64,000 nt of DNA from JAVVHH01 sp965199665 (GCA_965199665.1 CBDASO010000001.1:310001-374000); one strand, 5' to 3'; positions 17,865-26,086 are shown, counted from the stretch's first letter. The notes: generated from the sequence alone by a model not told the origin. Numbers and translations are program-made.

Positions 17865-19511
17865 TCAGCGCGGCAGGGGCGGGCGCTCGTCCGCGACGCC
17901 CAGGGCGCGTTCCAGGGCGAGGCCGAGCGTGAGCACGGTGCGCTCGTCGAACAGGCGGCCCCAGAGCGAGATGCCGTGCGGCACGCGAAAGCGGGGACGC
18001 GTGTCCGCCGGGTCGAGGGTAAAGGTGCGGCTGCTGCCGAGGCCCGGGTAGCCGCGATCGGGCAGGTCGAGGAAGCCGGCGCGCAGGTGCAGGCAGGGGT
18101 GCCCGGTGAAGTTGCTCGCGACCAGCATGGGGCCGGTCGCGAACGGGCCGATCAGCGCGTCGATGCCCCCGAACAGGCCGTCGAGCGCCAGCATGACTTG
18201 GTAGCGCAGCCGGTCGAGCTGGACGTGATCGACGGCGGACAGGAAGCGCGCCTTGCGGAACGTGTTGGGCCAGGCCGCCGGCGCCTGCCAGGCGAGCGTG
18301 TCGTCGGCGCCGGAGAGGGTCAGGTCCTCGAAAGCGGCGGCGGCTTCGGCGTAGAGCACGTTTGTCAGCGCGGCGTAGGGCAGGTCGGGCAGGGCGACCT
18401 CGACGACCCCCACGTCCAGCCGGCGGAGCGCGTCCAAGGCGGCGTGGTCCACCGCGGTGGCCCCCTCGCCGAAGGCGGCGGGCAGGAAGCCGACCCGTAG
18501 GCCGGCGACGCGGGCGGCGGCGTCGAAGGCGAACGGCGCGTCGATCGAGCCGCGATCGGCCGGGTCGAACCCGTTGATGGCGGCCAACACCATCGCCGTG
18601 TCCTCGACGCCGCGGCAGATCGGGCCGACCTTGTCGAGCGACCAGCACAGCGGCATGGCCCCGGCGCGGGACACGCGGCCGAACGTCGGGCGCAGCCCGG
18701 TAGTGCCGCAGCGATGGCTGGGCGAGGTGATGGAGCCCAGCGTCTCGGTGCCGATGGCGAAGCCGCACAGCCCCGCCGCCGTGGCCGAGGCCGACCCGGC
18801 GCTGGAGCCGCTCGAGCCCTCCACCGGGTTCCAAGGATTGCGGGTGCGGCCGCCGTACCAGATGTCGCCATAGGCCAGTGCGCCGAGCGTCGTCTTGCCG
18901 AGCAGCACGGCGCCGGCGGCTCGGAGCTTGCCGACGATCGCCGCGTCCCGCTCCGGCACCCGGTCGCGGAACGGCTCGGCGCCCCAGCCGGTGACGATGC
19001 CGGCGGTGTCGAACAGATCCTTCAGGCCGTAGGGGATGCCGTGCAGGGGGCCGAGATGGGTGCCGGCGGCCAGCAGGTGGTCGGCGGCATCCGCCTCGGC
19101 ACGGGCACGGTCGGGCGTCACGGTGGCAAAGCAGAACAGCACCGGGTTCAACACCTCGATGCGGCGGAGATAGATCTCCACCAGGCGCCGGCTGGTGAGC
19201 TGGCCCGCGGCAATCCAGGCGGCAAGCTGCGGCAGCGGTGCGAAGGCGATGGCGTCGTCGTCCCCGGCGGCCGGGCAGGGAGCGTCGGGGCGGCTGAAGC
19301 GGAGCGGTCCGGGCCCGGGCATCGCCGTGCCGGGCAGGCGGGGGTCGAACCGGCTCGCCATGGGGATGTCCGGCGTGAGCGGGGCACGGCGCCGGGCCTG
19401 CGCGGCGGCGATCTGGCCCTCCAAATTGTCGAGCATCAGGGCGCGCTCGTCCGGCGTGTACTGGACGTCGAACAAGGTTTCGGCGGCGGCCAGGGTCTCG
19501 GGCGTGATCAT
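17865..19511 (-). CDS. Amidase (amidase-signature family)
   Basis: 548-residue Ser-cisSer-Lys hydrolase. The triad is readable: Lys164 in PYGLKDLFD, cis-Ser236 in EGSSGSSAGS and nucleophile Ser260 in GTETLGSITSP, with the family's 24-residue Ser-Ser spacing. An N-terminal extension of about 90 residues precedes the core; this is common in the longer amidases annotated as aspartyl/glutamyl-tRNA amidotransferase-like hydrolases. No gatB or gatC is near, so tRNA amidation is unlikely. It is convergent with the two-receptor formamidase operon and divergent from the DUF5648 gene. The amide substrate is unknown, but the neighbourhood suggests uptake and hydrolysis of small amides. Confidence 0.9.
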   Translation of the reverse strand: MITPETLAAAETLFDVQYTPDERALMLDNLEGQIAAAQARRRAPLTPDIPMASRFDPRLPGTAMPGPGPLRFSRPDAPCPAAGDDDAIAFAPLPQLAAWIAAGQLTSRRLVEIYLRRIEVLNPVLFCFATVTPDRARAEADAADHLLAAGTHLGPLHGIPYGLKDLFDTAGIVTGWGAEPFRDRVPERDAAIVGKLRAAGAVLLGKTTLGALAYGDIWYGGRTRNPWNPVEGSSGSSAGSASATAAGLCGFAIGTETLGSITSPSHRCGTTGLRPTFGRVSRAGAMPLCWSLDKVGPICRGVEDTAMVLAAINGFDPADRGSIDAPFAFDAAARVAGLRVGFLPAAFGEGATAVDHAALDALRRLDVGVVEVALPDLPYAALTNVLYAEAAAAFEDLTLSGADDTLAWQAPAAWPNTFRKARFLSAVDHVQLDRLRYQVMLALDGLFGGIDALIGPFATGPMLVASNFTGHPCLHLRAGFLDLPDRGYPGLGSSRTFTLDPADTRPRFRVPHGISLWGRLFDERTVLTLGLALERALGVADERPPLPR

Positions 19512-19621
19512 CGCGTCACTATGGATGCCAGCCCGGCGGCGGACTAGCCTTGCCTGCCGCGGCAGGATACATCCGATGCAAAGGCGAAATGCCGTATCGT
19601 AGTAAGTAGGGAGTATTAACG

Positions 19622-20446
19622 ATGTCGTTGATCTCGTCTGCCGTGTTCGGCGGAACGCAGCGCAACCCGACGGTGACCATCTCCGGCAGCGGGTTCGGCA
19701 CCGCGCCCGCTGCCCCCGCGACCCCCGCCGGTAGCGGCATGACCGGCTCCAATTACGGAACGTCGCTGTTCCTGGTGGATCGAACGCAGAACCTTTCGGC
19801 CGGATTGTCGAACGGGGCCACCGACAACTCCGTCGGATTGGTCAACCTGTCCTATTCCGACACGTCCATCAGCTTCCAGCTGGGGTCCGCGTATTCGCGG
19901 TTCCTGTACAACATCAAGCCGGGTGACGATGTCGGCGTCAGCGTCGCAGGATCCCAGTATTTCACGCCGGCGACGTTCTCTCCCCCGATCACGACGCAGA
20001 CGGTCGGGGTCGCGCGCTTCTTCGACACGCGCAACGGCACGCACTTCTTCACCGCCGACCCGAACGAGGTCCAGCAGGTCCTGAGGACCCGGCCCGATCT
20101 GGCGCAGGAACAGAGCGCGCTGACCGCGATCGATCCGACCACCGCCACCGCCGCCAATGCCGCCCCGGTGTTCCGTTTCTTCGATAGCGTCTACGGCACC
20201 CATTTCTTCACGAGTTCCACCATCGAACGCGACTCGGTCATCGCCGGGCGACCCGATCTGATCAACGAAGGGATCGGCTTCTACGAGAACACGTCCGCGC
20301 AGGCCGGCGGAGTACCGGTGTATCGTTACTTCGACACCAAGTTCGGCACGCATTTCTATACCGGCGACCAGGCGGAAAATAACACGATCCTGGCGACGAG
20401 GCCGGACCTGAAGCCGGAGGGGATCGCCTTCTACGCGCCGACCTGA
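19622..20446 (+). CDS. DUF5648 triple-repeat protein
   Basis: 274-residue protein without a classical signal peptide. Residues 10-110 are Gly/Ser/Thr-rich and beta-like, with TVTISGSGFG resembling an IPT/TIG strand. Three copies of a motif of about 55 residues follow: VARFFDTRNGTHFFTADP, VFRFFDSVYGTHFFTSS and VYRYFDTKFGTHFYTGD, each ending in RPDL plus a Gly/aromatic turn. This is the DUF5648 repeat often found in secreted or surface proteins and next to hydrolase domains. GGGAG lies 9 bases before the ATG. Third-position A/T is somewhat commoner than in its neighbours. Function unknown; an extracellular role would need a non-classical or type I export route. Confidence 0.8.
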   Translation: MSLISSAVFGGTQRNPTVTISGSGFGTAPAAPATPAGSGMTGSNYGTSLFLVDRTQNLSAGLSNGATDNSVGLVNLSYSDTSISFQLGSAYSRFLYNIKPGDDVGVSVAGSQYFTPATFSPPITTQTVGVARFFDTRNGTHFFTADPNEVQQVLRTRPDLAQEQSALTAIDPTTATAANAAPVFRFFDSVYGTHFFTSSTIERDSVIAGRPDLINEGIGFYENTSAQAGGVPVYRYFDTKFGTHFYTGDQAENNTILATRPDLKPEGIAFYAPT

Positions 20447-20453
20447 CCGGCTT

Positions 20454-20482
20454 TTGCCTCGGGCCCGACCGTGTCCTAGCCT
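20454..20482 (+). promoter_or_regulatory. Candidate housekeeping promoter for the downstream crotonase gene
   Basis: TTGCCT at 20454-20459 and TAGCCT at 20477-20482 are separated by exactly 17 bases. This fits an alphaproteobacterial sigma-70 promoter (TTGxCx and TAxxxT). Transcription would begin near 20489, about 19 bases before the GTG start at 20508. Prediction from sequence only. Confidence 0.42.
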
Positions 20483-20507
20483 GCCGGCACAAATGGGGGA
20501 GGATGCG

Positions 20508-21299
20508 GTGACGGACGCGCCGGTGCTGATGACGATCGACGACCGGGGCGTGGCTGACGTCACGCTGAACCGGCCGGCGGTCAACAACGCCTATGACGGC
20601 GCGCTGATCGGCGCCCTGCTGGCCGGGCTGGACCAGCTCGAGGCGCAGCCGGGGCTACGCGCCGTCGTGCTGCGCGGCAACGGCAAGCACTTCCAGGCCG
20701 GGGCCGATCTCGCGTGGATCAACGCGGTGCGGCCGGGCTCGGCGGAGCAGAACGAGGCGGCATCCCGGGCGACGTTCGCGGCGGTGCAGCGGCTGAACTG
20801 CCTGCCAGTGCCGACGGTGGCGCTGGTGCAGGGCGCCTGCTTCGGCGGCGGCACCGGGGTGATCTCCGCCTGCGACGTGGTCGTCGCGGCGGAGAACGCG
20901 CTGTTTTCCATCACGGAGGTGCGCTGGGGGCTGACGGCGGCGATCATCGTGCCGCAACTCGCCGACGCGATCGGGGTGCGGCAGGTGCGCCGCTACGCGC
21001 TGACGGGCGAGCGGTTCGGGGCGGCGGAAGCGCGGCGGATCGGGCTGGTGCACGAGGTGGTGCCGCTGGACGGGCTGGAGGCGGCGGGGGCAAAAGTCGT
21101 GGCGCAACTGCTCGCCAATGCGCCGGATGCACTGGCGGAGACCAAGGCGTTGGCGCTGGAGAGCGCGTGGGGCGGCCAGACCCCGACCGACCCGGCCTGG
21201 GACCGGCTGGTACGGATGCATGCCGGCAAGCGGCAGACGGCGGAGGCGCAGGAAGGCCTCGCCTCGTTCGCCGAGAAGCGCGACGCGCGCTGGGGCTAG
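20508..21299 (+). CDS. Enoyl-CoA hydratase/isomerase family protein (methylglutaconyl-CoA hydratase-like subgroup)
   Basis: 263-residue crotonase. The GTG at 20508 was taken as the start because GGGGGAGG lies 5 bases before it. The oxyanion region is KHFQAGADLAWI and GACFGGGTGVISACDVVVA. The residue matching Glu144 of classical hydratase is replaced (GTGVISACD), while the second acid survives in FSITEVRWGLTAAIIVP. That pattern, with EVRWGL-x-x-AII, is seen in LiuC/AtuE-type methylglutaconyl- or geranyl-pathway hydratases. No other leucine- or terpene-degradation genes are adjacent, so the substrate assignment is tentative. A promoter-like element lies just upstream. Confidence 0.88.
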   Translation: MTDAPVLMTIDDRGVADVTLNRPAVNNAYDGALIGALLAGLDQLEAQPGLRAVVLRGNGKHFQAGADLAWINAVRPGSAEQNEAASRATFAAVQRLNCLPVPTVALVQGACFGGGTGVISACDVVVAAENALFSITEVRWGLTAAIIVPQLADAIGVRQVRRYALTGERFGAAEARRIGLVHEVVPLDGLEAAGAKVVAQLLANAPDALAETKALALESAWGGQTPTDPAWDRLVRMHAGKRQTAEAQEGLASFAEKRDARWG

Positions 21300-21316
21300 C
21301 GCCCGCGTCGCTGCCG

Positions 21317-22888
21317 TCAGCTCTTGGTGACGTTCCAGAACAGGGCGGGACCGTCGAGGATGCCGCTGATGTTGCGCTGGAACACGGTCGCGACGAAATA
21401 CTGGCCCACCGGGACATAGGGCACGTCCTGAAGGGCTTGTTGCTGGATCTGGGCGGCCAGCGCCTTCTGCGTCGCCCCGTCCGGCGCGTCGAGCCATTGC
21501 TGGCGCAGCGCCTCGATCGCGTCGCTCTTGGGCCAGCCGAACATGCCGCCGTCACCCACGCCGCGCAGGAAGGAGTGGACCACCGGGTTGGCCTGGTCGA
21601 GCCCGGAGAAGAAGGTGCCCATGATGTTCCAGCCGCCCTGCGCGAGCGGTTCCTTGCGGGCGCGGCGCTGCACCACCGTGCCCCAGTCCGTCACCTGGTA
21701 GTCCACGTTGAAGCCGGCGCGCGCGAGCAGGTCGGCCGACACGTCCCCGAGCGCCTTGAGGTTCGCCAGGTCCGACGCGCCCATCAGCACCACCTTCTCG
21801 CCCCCGTAGCCGGCGGCCGCCAGCGCCTTCTTGGCAGCGGCGAAGTCCCGCGGCTTGGTGAACACGTCGAGCCCGGCGTCGCTGGCCATCGGCAGGCCCG
21901 GGCAGAACGTGCCGGCGGGCGTATGGATCAGCTTCGGGTCGGTGCCGGCGACGGCCTGCATGTAGTCGACCTGGTCGACGACCTGCAGCAGGACGCGGCG
22001 GATGGCCGGGTTGTCGAAGGGCGGGATGAGCTGGTTCATCCGCAGGGTGCCCATGTAGCCGGTGGGGTCCGCGATCTTCGAGTTCATGCTCTTGAGCAGC
22101 GGCATGACGTCGGCGGAGACCGTCTCCCACCAGTCCATTTCCTTGTTCTGCATGGCGGCCGCCGCGGTGGCGAGGTCCGGCATCGGATACCACTCGACGC
22201 GGTCGAGGTTCGCGCGCTTGGGGCCGGCGCCCCATTGCGGGGTGCCGCCCTCGCGCGGGACGTAGCCGGCGAACTTCTCGTAGACGACCCGGCTCCCGAC
22301 CAGGCGCTCGCTGGCCACGAACTTGAACGGTCCGCTGCCGACCATCTCCGTCACCTGGGTGAACGGGTCGGTCTTGGCCAGGCGCTCCGGCATGATGGCG
22401 CAGATGGCGCTGCCGACCTTGCCGAGCAGCTCCGGCAACAGGGCGAGCGGCTTCTTGAGGCGGAACACGATCGTCCGGTCGTCGGCAGCGGAGAGGTCGT
22501 CCGTGTAGGCCAGCACGGTCTGCCCGGCGGTGTCGCGCTTGCCCCAGCGCACGATGCTGGCCACGCAGTCCCGCGCCAGGACAGGCGTGCCGTCGTGGAA
22601 CTTGAGGCCGGGGCGCAGAGTCATGCGCCATTCCTTGCCGTCGTTGCCGACCGTGTGCCCTTCGACCATCTGCGGCTGCGCGCCGTAGCTCGCATCGGTG
22701 CCGTAGAGCGTGTCGAACACCATCAGCCCGTGATTGCGGGTGACGTAGGCGGTGGTCCAGATCGGGTCCAGCACCGTCAGGTCGGATTGGGGGATGAACT
22801 TCAACACGCTCGATCCGGCGGCGCGGGCGAGGCGAGGCGCGGCCAGGGTGGCGGTGGAGGCGGCGAGCAGGCTGCGGCGGGTCAGCAT
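21317..22888 (-). CDS. Family-5 ABC transporter substrate-binding protein, Tat-exported
   Basis: 523-residue periplasmic receptor. MLTRRSLLAASTATLAAPRL forms a twin-arginine signal cleaved near ARA. The mature N-terminus KFIPQSDLTVLDPIWTTAYV and later TLRPGLKFHDGTPVLARDC and EMVGSGPFKFV are nearly superposable on the paralogue at 13087-14685. In-frame sequence upstream of the ATG at 22888 lacks signal character, so that start was preferred. The gene stands alone: no hydrolase or permease is co-directional within reach. Ligand unknown, probably a small peptide or amide-like compound. Confidence 0.92.
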   Translation of the reverse strand: MLTRRSLLAASTATLAAPRLARAAGSSVLKFIPQSDLTVLDPIWTTAYVTRNHGLMVFDTLYGTDASYGAQPQMVEGHTVGNDGKEWRMTLRPGLKFHDGTPVLARDCVASIVRWGKRDTAGQTVLAYTDDLSAADDRTIVFRLKKPLALLPELLGKVGSAICAIMPERLAKTDPFTQVTEMVGSGPFKFVASERLVGSRVVYEKFAGYVPREGGTPQWGAGPKRANLDRVEWYPMPDLATAAAAMQNKEMDWWETVSADVMPLLKSMNSKIADPTGYMGTLRMNQLIPPFDNPAIRRVLLQVVDQVDYMQAVAGTDPKLIHTPAGTFCPGLPMASDAGLDVFTKPRDFAAAKKALAAAGYGGEKVVLMGASDLANLKALGDVSADLLARAGFNVDYQVTDWGTVVQRRARKEPLAQGGWNIMGTFFSGLDQANPVVHSFLRGVGDGGMFGWPKSDAIEALRQQWLDAPDGATQKALAAQIQQQALQDVPYVPVGQYFVATVFQRNISGILDGPALFWNVTKS

Positions 22889-22952
22889 GGCGTGTCTCCG
22901 GACGATGGAGACGATTAGGCCCGCCGATGCTGCGGCGCACAAGTGGGACTGC

Positions 22953-22990
22953 GCCGCCGGCGCTCTCCCATCGGGGAGAGGGCCGGCGGC
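22953..22990. other. Strong intergenic hairpin
   Basis: A 17-base stem (22953-22969 with 22974-22990) has one mismatch and a 4-base ATCG loop, built around CTCTCCC and GGGAGAG flanked by GCCGCCGGC arms. It lies between the stop of the small gene at 22999 and the start of the binding-protein gene at 22888, both on the minus strand. There is no T-run, so it is not a standard intrinsic terminator. It could stabilise mRNA ends, act in Rho-dependent termination, or be a dispersed repeat. Confidence 0.6.
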
Positions 22991-22998
22991 CGCGTGCG

Positions 22999-23202
22999 TT
23001 ACTTCGGCGGCGGGGCGTTGCGGGCTTCGGCCATGCCGTCGTGATCCGGCGCGGAGCCGGCTTCGTTATCGGTGCCGAGCATGGAGGCGCCGGGGTCGAA
23101 CGCCTCCGTCTTGGTCTTGGTCTCCTGCTTCTCTTTCGTGATCTCGCGCTTGATCTGGGCGCCATCGGCGCCGATGGGGTGCTTGGTGGTGTCGTCGGAC
23201 AT
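22999..23202 (-). CDS. Small charged hypothetical protein
   Basis: 67-residue hydrophilic protein rich in Lys, Glu, Asp and Thr (KREITKEKQETKTKTEAF near the middle) with a Pro-rich end. It is probably intrinsically disordered and has no signal or membrane segment. AAAGGAAG lies about 5 bases before the ATG, which is good evidence that it is translated. A strong hairpin lies just after its stop. No family recognised; function unknown. Confidence 0.65.
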   Translation of the reverse strand: MSDDTTKHPIGADGAQIKREITKEKQETKTKTEAFDPGASMLGTDNEAGSAPDHDGMAEARNAPPPK

Positions 23203-23255
23203 GATGCTTCCTTTGGACTGACCTGGAGGTGGGTCCGGGGCCGGGCTTGCCCAGG

Positions 23256-24089
23256 TCAGCGCCCCTCCTTGTTACGCCCGGCCATGAAACGCTGGGCAGC
23301 ATCGGCGAAGTCGGGATGCCAACGACTGAGCGGCGGGCGGTTCTCGACGATGTCGCCGGCGGCCCACAGGATGCGGCGCTCGTCCAGCGCGCGCGGCACG
23401 TCGTTGTCGGGGCACAGGATGTAGAAGTCGCCGGCCTCGAGCCGCTCGAGCATGAAGTCGACTGTCTGCTCGGGAGTCCAGGCGGCGTCGGGCTTCTCGG
23501 GGCGGCCCTTGGCGGTCAGCCCGGTCCAGACGAAGCCGGGGATCAGCAGGTGCGCGGCGACGTGGCAGCCTTCCGTGGTGCGCAGCGTGTGCTGCAGCGC
23601 TTCGGTGAACGCCTTCACGCCGGCTTTGGCGACGTTGTAGGCGGGGTCGCCGGGCGGAGTGGTGATGCCCTGCTTGGACCCGGTGTTGACGATCAGCGCG
23701 GGGCGCCCGGCCGCGATCATACCCGGCGCGAACACCTGCGTGCCGTGGATCACGCCCCACAGATTGGTATCGAGCACGCGCGACCAGGTGCTGGCGGGGC
23801 CGAACATCTCGCTGCCGGGCTGCACGGCGGCGTTGTTCATCAGCACGTCGACGCGGCCGAACCGGTCCAGCACGGCGCGCTGCAGCGCTTCCAGCTCGCC
23901 CGCGTGGCGCACGTCCGTCGCGTGGCCGATCAGCCCGGCGGGCAGGCGGTCCAGCGCCTCGCCGGGCCGGTCGGCCACGAAGACGTGCAGCCCGAGGCGG
24001 GCAAAGGCCTGGGCCGCGGCGAGGCCGATGCCGGAGGCACCGCCGGTGACGACGGCGACGGCGCCGGGGACGAGAACGGGATGGGTCAT
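23256..24089 (-). CDS. SDR family NAD(P)-dependent oxidoreductase
   Basis: 277-residue short-chain dehydrogenase. The cofactor loop is VVTGGASGIGLAAAQAFARL, the structural motif is NNAA in VLMNNAAVQPG, the catalytic serine is in IVNTGSKQGITT, and the YxxxK motif is in PAYNVAKAGVKAF. It is therefore a complete classical SDR. VADRPGEALDRL at the end of strand two places an Asp where NAD-preferring enzymes have one. The start at 24089 drops an upstream extension with no SDR similarity. It is divergent from the methyltransferase gene. Substrate unknown. Confidence 0.9.
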   Translation of the reverse strand: MTHPVLVPGAVAVVTGGASGIGLAAAQAFARLGLHVFVADRPGEALDRLPAGLIGHATDVRHAGELEALQRAVLDRFGRVDVLMNNAAVQPGSEMFGPASTWSRVLDTNLWGVIHGTQVFAPGMIAAGRPALIVNTGSKQGITTPPGDPAYNVAKAGVKAFTEALQHTLRTTEGCHVAAHLLIPGFVWTGLTAKGRPEKPDAAWTPEQTVDFMLERLEAGDFYILCPDNDVPRALDERRILWAAGDIVENRPPLSRWHPDFADAAQRFMAGRNKEGR

Positions 24090-24178
24090 GTGCGCATAAG
24101 CCGGCACGGCGCGCGGGGTTGCAGCATGATCGGCGGGGGGAGGCTGCACGGGGCCGATCCTCACCTCATATGCACGCC

Positions 24179-24814
24179 ATGCCCGATACCACTGCGTCCC
24201 TCGACCTCCCCGAACTGCCCCGGCAAGCCTTCGACAAGGCCGACCCGTCGCCGGACCCGCTGTTCTACGCCCAACCCCGCCTGGTGACGCATATCGACGA
24301 CGGCGCGATCGCGGCGGTGACGGCGCTGTATCGCCAGTTGCTCCCGCCGGGCGGGCACATCCTGGACCTCATGAGCAGTTGGGTGAGCCACTTGCCGCCG
24401 GAGATGGCGTTCGCGGGGGTGACGGGCCACGGCATGAACGCCGCCGAGTTGGCCGCCAACCCGCGCCTGACCGCGCGCTTCACCCAGGACCTGAACGCCA
24501 CCCCCACGCTGCCGCTCGACTCCGCCCAGTTCGACGGCGCCTGCCTCTGCGTCTCCGTGCAGTACCTGCAGCGCCCGGTGACGGTGTTCGCCGAGGTCAA
24601 GCGCGTGCTCCGTCCCGGCGCGCCGTTCATCGTGACCTTCTCCAACCGGTGCTTCCCGACCAAGGCCGTCGCGATCTGGCAGGCGCTGGAGGGCCACGAG
24701 CAGCAGGAGCTGGTGGCCCTCTACATGCAGCGCGCCGGGTTCGACGGGCTGGAAGAAAGCGAGATCATCCCGGCGGCGGGCGATCCGCTCTGGGCGGTGA
24801 TCGGGCGGGCTTAG
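24179..24814 (+). CDS. SAM-dependent methyltransferase-like protein
   Basis: 211-residue class I methyltransferase-like fold with a degenerate motif I (GGHILDLMSSWVSHLP instead of a glycine-rich loop). Later come LPLDSAQFDGACLCVSVQYL (motif IV region) and FAEVKRVLRPGAPFIVTFSNR (post-motif region typical of family-11 methyltransferases). The loss of the glycine-rich loop may weaken SAM binding or reflect a subfamily. An in-frame ATG at 24170 is an alternative start. Its TAG stop interlocks with the TAA stop of the convergent DUF1993 gene (TTAG). Substrate unknown. Confidence 0.78.
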   Translation: MPDTTASLDLPELPRQAFDKADPSPDPLFYAQPRLVTHIDDGAIAAVTALYRQLLPPGGHILDLMSSWVSHLPPEMAFAGVTGHGMNAAELAANPRLTARFTQDLNATPTLPLDSAQFDGACLCVSVQYLQRPVTVFAEVKRVLRPGAPFIVTFSNRCFPTKAVAIWQALEGHEQQELVALYMQRAGFDGLEESEIIPAAGDPLWAVIGRA

Positions 24815-25338
24815 CCGGCCCCTTCCACCAGCGGTACCGCGCCCAGGAAGTCCCGCTTGCCCACGGCCAGGCCGTTGTGGCGCAGGATGTCGTAGGCGGT
24901 GGTCACGTGGAAGAAGAAGTTCGGCAGCATCCAGCCGGTGATGTACTCCGGCGCCATCATGACCATGGCCCGCTTGGCGACGCTGAACTCGATGCGGCGC
25001 TCGGTCGCGCCGTCGATGGCGGCCCGGTCGAGCGAGCGCAGGAAGCTGACGCACCGGGCCAACCGGTCCTGCAACTCGTCGAAGCTCGTCTCGGTATCGG
25101 GGTAGGACGGGTTCTCCACCCCGGCCAGCCGAGCGCCGCCGGCCTTGGCGCCGTCGGTGGCGATCTGCACCTGGCGCACAAGGGGGAGCATGTCGGGGTA
25201 GAGCCGCGATTGCAGCAGCACCGCCGGATCGATCTTCCGCTCGGTGGCGTCGGACGCTGCCTTGGTCAGCACGGCGGACAGGGCGTCGAGCATCTGCAGG
25301 CAGGGGGCCAGGGATGCTTGATAGAGTGACATGGCCAT
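24811..25338 (-). CDS. DUF1993 domain-containing protein
   Basis: 175-residue protein of the DUF1993 family, all-alpha and related in fold to DinB-like four-helix bundles. Typical landmarks are MSLYQASLAPCLQMLDALSA at the N-terminus, a middle RLYPDMLPLVRQVQIATDGAK, and a C-terminal helix with LPNFFFHVTTAYDILRHNG whose His residues may bind metal. CGGAG lies 6 bases before the ATG at 25338; an ATG two codons later is possible. Its stop interlocks with that of the convergent methyltransferase. Function uncharacterised. Confidence 0.85.
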   Translation of the reverse strand: MAMSLYQASLAPCLQMLDALSAVLTKAASDATERKIDPAVLLQSRLYPDMLPLVRQVQIATDGAKAGGARLAGVENPSYPDTETSFDELQDRLARCVSFLRSLDRAAIDGATERRIEFSVAKRAMVMMAPEYITGWMLPNFFFHVTTAYDILRHNGLAVGKRDFLGAVPLVEGAG

Positions 25339-25410
25339 GGGCACGCTCCGATACTGTGGAGGGCATGCCTTAGACCTTGTCGCGCTGACTGTCTGCCGCA
25401 CCGGGTCGCC

Positions 25411-25440
25411 GTAGGGTGGGGTGCGCTTCCGCACCCCACC
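25411..25440 (+). repeat. REP element, left copy
   Basis: 30-base element: a 5' GTAG tetranucleotide and GG, then arms GTGGGGTGCG and CGCACCCCAC around a 4-base loop. It matches the reverse complement of 26057-26086 at 29 of 30 positions. The GTAG head plus GC-rich palindrome is the form recognised by REP-associated tyrosine transposases. Confidence 0.85.
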
Positions 25441-25490
25441 TGATCGATGCCACGATGCCCGTCATGGCCCACGATGCCGACACCTGACGC

Positions 25491-26036
25491 ATGCCGGACT
25501 ACCGCCGCCATCGCGTGCTGGGCGGAACCTACTTCTTCACGCTGACGCTAGCGGATCGCCGCAGCGACCTCCTCGTGCGCGAGATCGACAGCTTGCGGGC
25601 TGCCGTTGCGCGGACACGACTGCGCTATCCGTTCCACGTCGATGCGTGGGTCGTGTTGCCTGAACACATGCATGCGGTTTGGACACTGCCCGACGGCGAC
25701 GCCGATTATTCGCTACGCTGGGGGCTCATCAAGCGATGGTTCTCGGCGGCAATCCCCGCCGGCGAAAGCCGGTCCGCGTCCCGCGCGGCAAAGGGAGAGC
25801 GCGGTCTCTGGCAACGCCGATTCTGGGAGCACACGATACGTGATCCCGACGATTTCGCCCGTCACGTCGACTATGTCCACTTCAACCCGGTCAAGCACGG
25901 CCTGGTCGCACGGGCCGGCGACTGGCCGCATTCCTCGTTCAGACGAGCGGTCGCGCAGGGCGAATATCCGGCGGATTGGGTACAGGCGGATGATGCGGTC
26001 AGCGGGTTCGGAGAGGTCGGCAACGGGTTGGGCTAA
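25491..26036 (+). CDS. REP-associated tyrosine transposase (RAYT, IS200/Y1-like HUH nuclease)
   Basis: 181-residue single-strand DNA transposase of the TnpA-REP group. The N-terminus RRHRVLGGTYFFTLTLADR is typical. The HUH metal motif is VVLPEHMHAVWTLP (HMH). The catalytic helix is ARHVDYVHFNPVKHGLV, with the tyrosine in HVDYVH. WQRRFWEHTIRD precedes it, as in other RAYTs. The length is normal, with no frameshift or stop, so it is probably active or recently so. Base composition is slightly less G+C-rich than its neighbours. It is flanked by matched inverted REP hairpins. Confidence 0.93.
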   Translation: MPDYRRHRVLGGTYFFTLTLADRRSDLLVREIDSLRAAVARTRLRYPFHVDAWVVLPEHMHAVWTLPDGDADYSLRWGLIKRWFSAAIPAGESRSASRAAKGERGLWQRRFWEHTIRDPDDFARHVDYVHFNPVKHGLVARAGDWPHSSFRRAVAQGEYPADWVQADDAVSGFGEVGNGLG

Positions 26037-26056
26037 TCGTGCCCGGGCGAAGACGG

Positions 26057-26086
26057 GGTGGGGTGCGGAAGGGCACCCCACCCTAC
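26057..26086 (-). repeat. REP element, right copy (inverted)
   Basis: 30-base palindromic element whose reverse complement reads GTAG, GG, GTGGGGTGCC, TTCC, GCACCCCACC. It differs from the left copy at a single position. It starts 20 bases after the RAYT stop codon and, as a stable hairpin, could also end that transcript. Confidence 0.85.

Larger units (their letters stand above)
25411..26086 (+). mobile_element. REPtron-like unit: transposase gene flanked by inverted REP hairpins
   Basis: A RAYT gene (25491-26036) lies between two near-identical 30-base REP palindromes in inverted orientation (25411-25440 and 26057-26086). This is the arrangement described for RAYT loci, where the host-domesticated HUH transposase is thought to mobilise REP sequences. 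No other REP copy was noticed in this window. An A+T-rich foreign gene lies directly downstream. Confidence 0.78.

Noticed and set aside
17865..19511. GatA subunit of tRNA amidotransferase
   Set aside because: Amidase-signature enzymes are often so named, but no gatB or gatC is present and the N-terminal extension differs.
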